This document shows positions 48,629-56,531 of a stretch of DNA of 64,000 bases, one piece after another. Origin of the DNA: Bacteroidota bacterium (lineage in GTDB: Bacteria > Bacteroidota > Bacteroidia > Bacteroidales > JAADJA01); NCBI GenBank assembly GCA_020444515.1, contig JAHLKX010000002.1, forward strand, positions 186,001-250,000, given 5' to 3'. Made by a program: the position numbers and the translations under genes. Position 1 is the first letter of the stretch. Each line of letters starts with the position of its first letter. The notes under the pieces are model-generated. The model saw nothing but the letters and a program-made list of their open reading frames with translations. It was not told the DNA's origin and did no database searches.

Positions 48629-48907
48629 TTAAACAATTGCATAAATATCAGATTCTTTCATGATGAGGTAATCTTTCCCACCATAGCTGATCTCAGTACC
48701 TGAGTACTTTCCGTAGAGTACTACATCACCTACTTTTACTGTAAGTTTTTGGTCCTCTGTTCCGGGTCCTATAGCCACTACTACACCTTTTTGAGGTTTT
48801 TCTTTAGCGGTATCAGGAATGATAAGCCCACCTGCTGTTTTTTCTTCTGCAGATGATGGTTCTATCAAAACGCGGTCTGCCAAAGGTCTGATTTTTACTT
48901 CTGCCAT
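48629..48907 (-). CDS. groS: Co-chaperonin GroES
   Basis: A 92-residue Cpn10 of normal size with the start [17 protein letters not shown], the mobile loop [21 protein letters not shown] and the end [18 protein letters not shown]. It caps GroEL. The upstream gap (48908-49201) holds a 9-base-arm inverted repeat and the secG terminator but no clear CIRCE or -7/-33 pair; the nearest -7-like TACCCTTTG (48992-48984, minus strand) has one extra base. Confidence 0.99.
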   Translation of the reverse strand: MAEVKIRPLADRVLIEPSSAEEKTAGGLIIPDTAKEKPQKGVVVAIGPGTEDQKLTVKVGDVVLYGKYSGTEISYGGKDYLIMKESDIYAIV

Positions 48908-49064
48908 AATTGTCTGGTTTTATTGTTTAGTTAAATACTGTTTGAGTTGCCTATTGCAGTCCGCCCATTGACATAATTTATGCCAAAGGGTAATAAGAAC
49001 CCTTTAATTAATCAGGGCACACCTCTTGCAGGAAGGGTTAAAAAAGCTTCAATCCTCTGCTATT

Positions 49065-49089
49065 GCTGATATTCAAAGAAAATATCAGC
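49065..49089. repeat. Inverted repeat upstream of groS
   Basis: Perfect 9-base arms GCTGATATT (49065-49073) and AATATCAGC (49081-49089) around a 7-base loop, 158 bases before the groS start and downstream of the secG terminator. It could be a heat-shock operator or part of a long leader. Confidence 0.35.
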
Positions 49090-49145
49090 GTTTCAGTATA
49101 GCACGTTTTAAAAATTATGACGGGATGTAATTGATTCGGGAAATA

Positions 49146-49182
49146 AAAAATGTCAGACTGCATGTGACAATCTGACATTTTT
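49146..49182 (-). terminator. Terminator after secG
   Basis: Arms AAAAATGTCAGA (49146-49157) and TCTGACATTTTT (49171-49182) around a 13-base loop, 20 bases past the secG stop. Confidence 0.82.
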
Positions 49183-49201
49183 ACTATGTTGTAATGTTTT
49201 T

Positions 49202-49558
49202 CTAGTCCCCTTCCTCGGTGGTGGTTTCAGCACCTGCACCGGTTCCTGTTGGAGGGGGTGTAAAGTCTTGCATGGGTAAATTATCAAATTTTTCCTGAAG
49301 TTCAGGATCAGTGACCTGCATGGTTGTACCTCTTGGTATTACAAAGATTGAAAACAAGCTAAACACCAACAATGCAACGGCCAGTGTCCAGGTTGATTTT
49401 TCAAGAAAATCAGCAGTTTTACGAACGCCCATGAACTGGTTGGAAGATGAAAAATTAGAGGCCAATCCGCCACCTTTTGAACTCTGAACCAGCACGATCA
49501 GGGTCAACAATACACATACAATGATAATTAAAACCGCGATTACAATATATGCTCCCAT
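49202..49558 (-). CDS. secG: Preprotein translocase subunit SecG
   Basis: A 118-residue membrane protein with TM1 (IVIAVLIIIVCVLLTLIVLVQ), the SecG signature SSKGGGLASNFSSSNQFMGVRKTADFLEK (about 26-54) and TM2 (TLAVALLVFSLFSIFVI), followed by an acidic/Pro/Thr-rich tail. It is part of the SecYEG channel. Last gene of the sigma-54 activator-lptE-TPR-secG operon. Confidence 0.95.
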   Translation of the reverse strand: MGAYIVIAVLIIIVCVLLTLIVLVQSSKGGGLASNFSSSNQFMGVRKTADFLEKSTWTLAVALLVFSLFSIFVIPRGTTMQVTDPELQEKFDNLPMQDFTPPPTGTGAGAETTTEEGD

Positions 49559-49574
49559 TTTAATTTACTTTTAA

Positions 49575-50396
49575 TCAGTTTGTTTGCTCCTTTCGGATTT
49601 TTTCAATTTGGGCTGCAAAGAAACTACTTTTTTCGGGATTTAACAAACTTAATTTCTTATAAATTTTAATGGCTTTGGCAGTATTTCCCTGTTTCAAATA
49701 AATCCGGGCCAACGTTTCTGAAACAATATCCTCCCGGTCTTCCAGACTGTGTTTTGCAAAATCAACCGGGTTGAAAAATTCACCTTTTACTGGCGGTGAA
49801 ATGCTCGGTTCATTCTGAATAAATTGATCAATCAACTCTTCATTGGACTTCTGTTCAGGGCTGAGTTCCGGTAATTCATCCAGGTGGTCAAGGTCATAAT
49901 CTTTGATATCGGGCTTTAATTCGGGAACTTTATCCGCCGCCTGCTCGGTATCATAGATCTGTTCCAGTTTATTGACAATTTCTTTCAGGGGCTTAATAGA
50001 TGAGGATTCGTCCTGCTTACGGTTTCCAATGAGCAAGGTATTGACTTCATTTCGGAGGGCATTGAGCAGGTCTGAAATAGAATTTTCACCCTTCATGGGA
50101 ATCCCTTGTGGTGAAGGAATTTTCAATTCTTCCTGGCGGCTGCTTTCATCCTGCGTCATGTGTCCCATTGATTTCAGGTGTTTTTTCAGGATTTTCCGGT
50201 CGGTAACATAAGCCGTCGTTAGCCTTAATTGACCGGAAAAACGGATGTTGTCTTCAGCGCTTAACTTGAGTGTGTATAGCATTGCAGCAGACTGGCACCA
50301 GGGATATTCTTGCAGCAGATTCTCAAGCGAATCGGAATCGGCTTTCCTGATTTCATTTGGTGATTTAATATAATCAATGAAATGCTGCTGATTCAT
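49575..50396 (-). CDS. Tetratricopeptide-like protein of the lptE-secG operon
   Basis: A 273-residue predicted cytoplasmic protein. The N-terminal part (FIDYIKSPNEIRKADSDSLENLLQEYPWCQSA) is helical; the middle is charged and probably disordered; and the C-terminal DIVSETLARIYLKQGNTAKAIKIYKKLSLLNP resembles one TPR motif. A gene like this commonly sits between lptE and secG in Bacteroidota; its function is unknown. Confidence 0.8.
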   Translation of the reverse strand: MNQQHFIDYIKSPNEIRKADSDSLENLLQEYPWCQSAAMLYTLKLSAEDNIRFSGQLRLTTAYVTDRKILKKHLKSMGHMTQDESSRQEELKIPSPQGIPMKGENSISDLLNALRNEVNTLLIGNRKQDESSSIKPLKEIVNKLEQIYDTEQAADKVPELKPDIKDYDLDHLDELPELSPEQKSNEELIDQFIQNEPSISPPVKGEFFNPVDFAKHSLEDREDIVSETLARIYLKQGNTAKAIKIYKKLSLLNPEKSSFFAAQIEKIRKEQTN

Positions 50397-50407
50397 AGTT
50401 TCTTTTA

Positions 50408-50941
50408 TTACCAGTTGATTACGGCTTTATTAAAAATATCTTCCACCAGCATGGTGTTGATCTCTTCAATGAGGCCCTCCTGAACAGAAGTGAGCGTCTG
50501 GCTGCTGGAATAATCCGAATATCTTGAAAATTTTGATTCAAAGCTCATACTTTCATCAAAGGTGTTGGTATAGGTAACATCCACCGTGATGGTGAGCCTG
50601 TTGAGTGCCGCCTGGTCGTCTCCCTGGATGGCTACCGGCTGGGTTTGATAACTGATGATAGAGCCTTCTAACACCAGGTCACCGCCCTGATTGACCAGCA
50701 CCAGTGAGGTTTCTGAGGTAAACTTGTCCCGGAGGGCATCGGTTAGTGTCTGACTGAGCGTGGGTACCACAAGGGTAGCATTGTTCGGGAAATATCTGAT
50801 GTTGATGGTTTTTACTTCCGGTGGAATGGATGCACCTGTAAAAGAATAATTGACCTTGCAACCGCTCGTTAAAAGGATTGTCAAAAATGCCATGGTGGCA
50901 AGTATATGATTGACCTTGATATACCGGTTAGTTGATATCAT
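50408..50941 (-). CDS. lptE: LptE-like LPS-assembly lipoprotein
   Basis: The frame opens earlier (51013), but the ATG at 50941 gives MISTNRYIKVNHILATM, a signal peptide with lipobox LTSGC. The 177-residue product has NYSFTGASIPPEVKTINIRYFPNNA, TLSQTLTDALRDKFTS and the DLVLEGSIISYQTQPVA strand typical of Bacteroidota LptE-type lipoproteins, the LptD partner in lipopolysaccharide insertion. It overlaps the sigma-54 activator gene by 14 bases, which indicates coupling. Confidence 0.88.
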   Translation of the reverse strand: MISTNRYIKVNHILATMAFLTILLTSGCKVNYSFTGASIPPEVKTINIRYFPNNATLVVPTLSQTLTDALRDKFTSETSLVLVNQGGDLVLEGSIISYQTQPVAIQGDDQAALNRLTITVDVTYTNTFDESMSFESKFSRYSDYSSSQTLTSVQEGLIEEINTMLVEDIFNKAVINW

Positions 50942-52160
50942 ATTCTTTAATTTTCCGGTACAAAGTTCGTTCTGAAATTCCCAGTTCTTTTGCTGCATTT
51001 TTGCGTTTGCCATTGTGTTTTGAGAGCGCTTTTTTAATCAGGTCAATTTCTTTTTCCTGGATAGAAAGTGATTCTTCCACGACTTCCGATTCCTGGATGG
51101 GCTCATCTTCATGGGCTTCAGCATAATGATGAATGTGAAGATCTTCCGGTGATTTATCTCCTATTGTTTCAATATTCTGATACAGTTTCTTAATCAATTG
51201 CGAATTTTGTTGATGTGCCTCCTCGGTTGCCTCCTCGTTGCGCATAATGCGGGCCACTACCTGTTTCAGGTCATGGATGTCTTTTTTCATGTCAAATAAA
51301 ACCTTGTACAACAGGTCTCTTTCTGAGATATCTGTATCTCGTCCATCCTTACGATACAGAACCGGGAGGTCACTGCTTTGCGGATCAGGCAGATATTTGG
51401 CAAGGGTATCCGGTGTAATGTCCCTGTTTTGCTCAATGATGGAGATTTGTTCAGTGATGTTTTTCAGTTGCCTGACGTTTCCCTGCCAACGATAATTGAC
51501 CAGCATTTTAACAGCATCCGGTGTAAGTTGCAAGGCCGGCATGCGGTATTTTTCTGCAAAATCCGTAGCAAATTTCCGGAACAACAGATGAATGTCCTCT
51601 TTGCGGTCTTTCAGCCGGGGGACTTTGATTGGTACTGTGTTCAAACGATAATAGAGGTCTTCGCGGAATTTACCCTGGCTGATGGCCTGAGGAATATCCA
51701 CATTGGTTGCAGCCACTACCCGTACATTGGTTTTGATCACCTTGGAAGATCCAACTTTCATAAATTCTCCGGATTCCAGAACTCGTAGCAGTCGTACCTG
51801 CGTAGATAGGGGTAATTCAGCGACTTCATCCAAAAAAATAGTTCCGGTATTGACCACTTCAAAATACCCTTTCCGTGCTTCATGGGCTCCGGTAAAGCTT
51901 CCCTTTTCATGACCAAACAATTCCGAATCGATGGTTCCTTCGGGAATGGCACCGCAGTTAACGGCAATATATGGACCGTGCTTACGGGCACTTAGCTGAT
52001 GAATGATTTTCGGAAAAACTTCTTTTCCAACACCACTTTCTCCGGAGATTAACACAGTGAGGTCAGTGGGAGCAACCTGTCGGGCAATATCAATGGCCCT
52101 GTCAAGTAAAGGTGATGACCCGATGATTCCAAAACGCTGTTTTAATGCCTGTATTTCCAT
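50928..52160 (-). CDS. Sigma-54-dependent transcriptional activator without receiver domain
   Basis: A 410-residue AAA+ enhancer-binding protein. Walker A GESGVGKE is at 40-47, the sigma-54 contact loop is GSFTGA (87-92; Ser in place of the common Ala), Walker B is TIFLDEVAELP, and the arginine-finger region is FREDLYYRLNTVPI. A charged linker (about 255-365) leads to a Fis-type helix-turn-helix (NAAKELGISERTLYRKIKEY, 388-407). There is no N-terminal receiver, GAF or PAS domain, so activity must be controlled in trans or constitutively. It heads the lptE-TPR-secG operon. A -7-like TAATTTTG (52224-52217) lies 57 bases upstream. Confidence 0.93.
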   Translation of the reverse strand: MEIQALKQRFGIIGSSPLLDRAIDIARQVAPTDLTVLISGESGVGKEVFPKIIHQLSARKHGPYIAVNCGAIPEGTIDSELFGHEKGSFTGAHEARKGYFEVVNTGTIFLDEVAELPLSTQVRLLRVLESGEFMKVGSSKVIKTNVRVVAATNVDIPQAISQGKFREDLYYRLNTVPIKVPRLKDRKEDIHLLFRKFATDFAEKYRMPALQLTPDAVKMLVNYRWQGNVRQLKNITEQISIIEQNRDITPDTLAKYLPDPQSSDLPVLYRKDGRDTDISERDLLYKVLFDMKKDIHDLKQVVARIMRNEEATEEAHQQNSQLIKKLYQNIETIGDKSPEDLHIHHYAEAHEDEPIQESEVVEESLSIQEKEIDLIKKALSKHNGKRKNAAKELGISERTLYRKIKEYDIN

Positions 52161-52284
52161 AAAATCAAATCAAAAAACTGAGTAATTAAAATACCGACCA
52201 ACTGTCAGCTTTTATGCAAAATTACTCAAAAAACTGCAAAAATGTCTTAATTAATGTTAAAGTCCCTGTAGGAGAAATGCAAAA

Positions 52285-52311
52285 AAATCCGTGAGTTCAA
52301 CTCACGGATTT
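52285..52311 (-). terminator. Terminator after the nucleotide-sugar dehydrogenase gene
   Basis: Arms AAATCCGTGAG (52285-52295) and CTCACGGATTT (52301-52311) around a 5-base loop, with seven Ts on the minus strand, 21 bases after the stop. Confidence 0.88.
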
Positions 52312-52332
52312 AGTGTAAAATAACCTGAATTT

Positions 52333-53970
52333 TTATTTACCGTTCTTCACCTCTTTTTTGATCCTTTGAATATGGCCACGACCCAATGCTTTTACTTCGC
52401 AGCCCAGTTCGAAATACTTGCGAATCTGGTCATCGCTTAATATACCAAATGCATCAATAACGGCAATCGGTCCACCGGCCCATTTTACCACATCCTCAGG
52501 ATTTAGTGCGAGGTATTGTTTATGCGGGACAGCCAGGACCAGTGCTTCAACTCCGTCCAGAGCTCTGGCCATGTCTTTCTGAACTTCAATATCTTTCAGA
52601 TGGTCCTGGTTACGGAAGAACCGTGCCCAGGTGTGATCCGGATTATCATCCTGAGTTTCAAATTCATCCCAGGCATCCACATAGGGGTCATGGACCCGCA
52701 TTTCAGCACCCATTTCGGTGAGTTTCCGAACCACCATTTCACTACCTGAATAGCGGGTATCACCCACATCCTGGCGATAACTGGCGCCGGCAATCAAAAC
52801 TTCTGATCCGGCAATGTAACGGCCCATATTGCGAAGCGCATCACGTACAAGCTCGGCTACATGTAAACCACGCGTGTCGTTGATATCAATGGCAGTTGGT
52901 GTAATTTGGAATACCGAATCACCATCCTCAAAACCAAGAATATGACGATAAGCCCAGTAGCCGAGGCCACCGTCTTTCGGTAAACAATATCCACCGATAC
53001 CGGGTCCGGGAAAGATCATATTGCTATGGGTTGGTCGCATTTTAATGGCATTCATCACTTTGATCAGATCCACACCATTGCGTTCTGCAAAGAGGCTCCA
53101 CTCATTCATGAAAGCCAGGATGGTAGCCCGGTATGAATTTTCGACGATCTTGGTGGTTTCCGATTCAATGGGTCGGTCCATGACCGTTAGTGGAAATTCT
53201 GTTGTATTGAGAACCTCATGGAGGAATTTTTCTACTTTATCACGGGCTTCCTTATTACATCCCGAACAGACCCGCCAGAAATCGCGAATGGAGGAAACAT
53301 ATTCTTTTCCCGGCATCACGCGCTCAAAACTGTGAGAAAGCAGCGGTGTTTCTTTTAATCCTCTTTTAGCAAAAGCTTTTTTAAGAATAGGCCAGGCCAC
53401 GAATTCTGTTGTACCGGGTGCGACGGTAGTTTCGATCAATACCAGGGCATGAGGAGGAATGGTTTCACCGATGGTGCGCATGGAGGCCTCCAGGGCAGCC
53501 ATATCGGTTTCTCCGGTTCGCATATTCCCAAGGTCCTGTTTGGCATAATCACACTGAACATCTACCACTACCACATCGGCCAGTTTCAGGCAGTCGCTGT
53601 TATAGGTAGCCACAAAGGTTTTTTCTTGGCTGACCGTTCGATGGATCAGTTCCTCCACCTCCGGATCTTCAGCTTTAACCGGGGAAACCCCTTTATTCAC
53701 CACCGGTATTTTCCAGTAACTTCTTTCACTGGGACGCTGGTATCCGATCACAAATTTTGAATATTTACCCTTTTTGTCCTGGGTGTCGGCAACAATGGCG
53801 GCCATGACAACCCCGACAAATCCAAGACCCATTACGACGACCACTTCCTGACCTTTGGACCGGGCTTCTTCGGCCAGTATTTTTAATCGGTTGAATTCTG
53901 CATCATAAGCTTCATTGCCGGGGATGATGAATTTTTCGCCTGCCGGACTGATGGATACTTTCTCTTTCAT
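52333..53970 (-). CDS. Nucleotide-sugar dehydrogenase (UDP-ManNAc/UDP-Glc dehydrogenase family)
   Basis: A 545-residue protein, longer than the usual 420-440 residues because of an N-terminal extension of about 45 residues. The Rossmann motif reads MGLGFVG (47-53). The catalytic cysteine C329 lies in GIGGYCLPKDGG, and E179-TTVAPGT plus the C-terminal Rossmann GASYRQDVGDTRYSGS are present. Enzymes of this family oxidise C6 of UDP-sugars for surface polysaccharides. The motif pattern is closer to the WecC group than to UDP-glucose dehydrogenases, but the exact sugar is unsure. It starts 20 bases after pheT, probably co-transcribed. Confidence 0.88.
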   Translation of the reverse strand: MKEKVSISPAGEKFIIPGNEAYDAEFNRLKILAEEARSKGQEVVVVMGLGFVGVVMAAIVADTQDKKGKYSKFVIGYQRPSERSYWKIPVVNKGVSPVKAEDPEVEELIHRTVSQEKTFVATYNSDCLKLADVVVVDVQCDYAKQDLGNMRTGETDMAALEASMRTIGETIPPHALVLIETTVAPGTTEFVAWPILKKAFAKRGLKETPLLSHSFERVMPGKEYVSSIRDFWRVCSGCNKEARDKVEKFLHEVLNTTEFPLTVMDRPIESETTKIVENSYRATILAFMNEWSLFAERNGVDLIKVMNAIKMRPTHSNMIFPGPGIGGYCLPKDGGLGYWAYRHILGFEDGDSVFQITPTAIDINDTRGLHVAELVRDALRNMGRYIAGSEVLIAGASYRQDVGDTRYSGSEMVVRKLTEMGAEMRVHDPYVDAWDEFETQDDNPDHTWARFFRNQDHLKDIEVQKDMARALDGVEALVLAVPHKQYLALNPEDVVKWAGGPIAVIDAFGILSDDQIRKYFELGCEVKALGRGHIQRIKKEVKNGK

Positions 53971-53990
53971 TTCTTAATTGGATATTTATG

Positions 53991-56465
53991 TTAACGAATG
54001 GTTGCTTTTAGTTCCTCCTGAAAAACCTTCATGATACGGTTCATGACCTTATCAATCACCTTGTCAGTCAGGGTTTTCTCTTTATCTTGCAAGATAAAAC
54101 TAACGGCATATGATTTTTTACCTGGCTCTATATTTTTGCCTTCATAAACGTCAAAAAGATTTACATTCTTAAGGATTCTTTGCTCCGTGTCGAAGGCTAA
54201 TTTTTCAATGGTCGAGAAGTTTACCGATTGATCTATGAGTAAGGCCAGATCACGTCGAACTTCCGGAAATTTTGGCAATTCAGAGAATCCTGTTTTTTCG
54301 GGATCCAATAGTTTAAAGAATTCATCCCAGTTAACATCAGCATAGTAAACATCCAGTTTGATTTCAAATTGCTCCAATACTTGATCAGCAACCTGTCCTA
54401 TTTCAAAAATGGACTTTCCTTTGAAGGCGGCCTCCAGTCCCTGTGTGAAATATTTTTTAGTGGTGGGCTTCAGGTCAAATGCTGAAATGGATAAACCCAG
54501 TTTTTTTAGCAAGTTGGTCAGAATAGCCTTCAGATCAAAAAAGTCCGTAGACTTATCTTCGGTATTCCAGCTTTCTTTCAGGTTTCGTCCGGTTGAAAAC
54601 AATGCCAAACGATAAACTTCAGTGTATTTTTTTGTTACAGATTGTTCTTTGGAAACACCCTTATTTTTTAAATACACGGTTCCGAATTCGAAGAATTTCA
54701 AATCGGCATTTTTACGGTTTTGATTATAAATAATGGATTCCAGTCCGCCAAATAACAATGACTGACGCATGACATTGAGATCACGGCTGAGGGGGTTGAG
54801 TATCTGAACACTGGCTTCTGTATCAAAATCATCGCTGTTTTCATAATAAATTCCTTTTGTGAGGGAATTGTTCATGATCTCATTAAAACCATTGTTGCTC
54901 AGAAAATCAAAAGTGATCCTCCTGATTTTTTCTGGTTCCGGTTTGGTAATGGGAGCTACCGATGAATTTTGATGCGATGGAATCTCAATGTTATTGTATC
55001 CGTAAACCCTAAGGATCTCTTCGATTACATCGGCTTCGCGGGTAACATCCACGCGGTATAAGGGCACACTCACAGTCAAACCGTTTTCGTTTACATCATG
55101 AATTTCAAATTCCAGCGATTTTAAAATATTTTCGATGGTCTCTTTTCCGAGTTCCTTCCCGATCAGCCTGCTGATGTTTTTCCAGGTCAAATCCAGCCGC
55201 ACTTTTTCAAAGGGTTTTTTACCTTCATCCTTGATTTCGGAAGAAATGGTTCCTCCGGCAATTTCTTTCATCATCATGGCAGCCCGTTTCAGGGCATACA
55301 TGGTCATTTCCGGGTCCACCCCCCGCTCGAAACGGAAACTGGCATCGGTTTGCAGGTCATGATGTTTCGAAGTTTTCCGTACATGCACCGGATCGAAATA
55401 GGCACTTTCCAGGAAAATATTTTTTGTTTTTTCGGTCACCCCCGATTTGATCCCGCCAAATACACCGCCAATGCACATTCCCTCTTCGGTATTGCAGATC
55501 ATCAGGTCGTTGGCTGTGAGCTTGCGTTCTATTTCGTCAAGTGTGGTGAATGTTGTTCCTTCAGCCATTTTTTTCACCACCACTTTGTTCCCGGTGATCT
55601 CATCGGCATCAAAGGCATGCAGGGGTTGGCCGGTTTCATGCAGCACATAGTTGGTAATGTCCACAATGTTGTTGATGGGGCGCAGGCCGATGGCATTCAG
55701 TCTGTTCTTAAGCCAGTCCGGGGATTCTTTTACTTCAAGACCTGATAGGGTAACACCCAAATATCTGGGACAGGCTTCCGGGTTTTCGATCACCACCGGG
55801 ATATCGAGGTTGGTATTATCCGGTTTAAAATCATCCACTTCGGGCAAATGAAGTTCCCTGTTTTGTTTGTTTCCCGACTGAAAATCGATATTTTCCAGAA
55901 CCGCTTTGATGTCGCGGGCAACCCCGATGTGTGACATGGCGTCGGTACGGTTGGGAGTAAGCCCGATCTCGAAAATATAGTCTTCTGTAATTTCAAAATA
56001 TTCGGCAGCGGGTGTTCCCACTTTCGCATTCGGGTCCAAAACCATAATTCCTTCGTGAGAGGTTCCCAGTCCGATTTCATCTTCGGCACAGATCATCCCT
56101 TCGGAGGGTTGGCCCCGCAGTTTGGCCTTTTTAATTACAAACGATTCATCACCGCTGTAAAGGGTTGTGCCTACGGTAGCCACTACCACTTTTTGTCCGA
56201 CAGCCACATTGGGGGCTCCGCAAACGATGGGGAGCAGATCGCCGGTGCCCACATCCACGGTGGTAACACTCAGTCGGTCAGCATCGGGGTGCTTCTCGCA
56301 GGTTTTCACCTCACCGATCACGATGCCTTCCATGCCGCCTTTCACGGATTGCCAGTGTTGGAGGCCTTCCACTTCCAGACCGCAGTCAGTTAGCAACTTT
56401 GAAAGCGCCTCCGGGTCAAGGTTGATTTCCAGGTAATCTTTAAGCCAGTTATATGAAATCGTCAT
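53991..56465 (-). CDS. pheT: Phenylalanine-tRNA ligase beta subunit
   Basis: An 824-residue protein of normal length. It has the N-terminal MTISYNWLKDYLEI, an OB-fold tRNA-binding domain (about 40-155, with HPDADRLSVTTVDVG), B3/B4 editing domain (GVTLSGLEVKESPDWLKNRL, SRQTDASFRFERGVDPE-like), B5 domain, pseudo-catalytic core and C-terminal FDX-ACB domain. With PheS it charges tRNA(Phe); pheS is not in the window. A -7 box lies 24 bases upstream. Confidence 0.97.
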   Translation of the reverse strand: MTISYNWLKDYLEINLDPEALSKLLTDCGLEVEGLQHWQSVKGGMEGIVIGEVKTCEKHPDADRLSVTTVDVGTGDLLPIVCGAPNVAVGQKVVVATVGTTLYSGDESFVIKKAKLRGQPSEGMICAEDEIGLGTSHEGIMVLDPNAKVGTPAAEYFEITEDYIFEIGLTPNRTDAMSHIGVARDIKAVLENIDFQSGNKQNRELHLPEVDDFKPDNTNLDIPVVIENPEACPRYLGVTLSGLEVKESPDWLKNRLNAIGLRPINNIVDITNYVLHETGQPLHAFDADEITGNKVVVKKMAEGTTFTTLDEIERKLTANDLMICNTEEGMCIGGVFGGIKSGVTEKTKNIFLESAYFDPVHVRKTSKHHDLQTDASFRFERGVDPEMTMYALKRAAMMMKEIAGGTISSEIKDEGKKPFEKVRLDLTWKNISRLIGKELGKETIENILKSLEFEIHDVNENGLTVSVPLYRVDVTREADVIEEILRVYGYNNIEIPSHQNSSVAPITKPEPEKIRRITFDFLSNNGFNEIMNNSLTKGIYYENSDDFDTEASVQILNPLSRDLNVMRQSLLFGGLESIIYNQNRKNADLKFFEFGTVYLKNKGVSKEQSVTKKYTEVYRLALFSTGRNLKESWNTEDKSTDFFDLKAILTNLLKKLGLSISAFDLKPTTKKYFTQGLEAAFKGKSIFEIGQVADQVLEQFEIKLDVYYADVNWDEFFKLLDPEKTGFSELPKFPEVRRDLALLIDQSVNFSTIEKLAFDTEQRILKNVNLFDVYEGKNIEPGKKSYAVSFILQDKEKTLTDKVIDKVMNRIMKVFQEELKATIR

Positions 56466-56488
56466 GAATTGGAATATTTTGAAAGGTG

Positions 56489-56496
56489 CAAAGGTA
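56489..56496 (-). promoter_or_regulatory. -7-like box upstream of pheT
   Basis: TACCTTTG on the minus strand matches TAnnTTTG and lies 24 bases before the pheT ATG. No matching -33 element is seen. Confidence 0.4.
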
Positions 56497-56531
56497 AGGT
56501 TTTATGGATAAAAGTTAGTGGCTAATTTGTA

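Noticed and set aside
48908-49201. CIRCE (HrcA) operator upstream of groES-groL.
   Set aside because: No TTAGCACTC/GAGTGCTAA pair is present; only an unrelated inverted repeat is seen.
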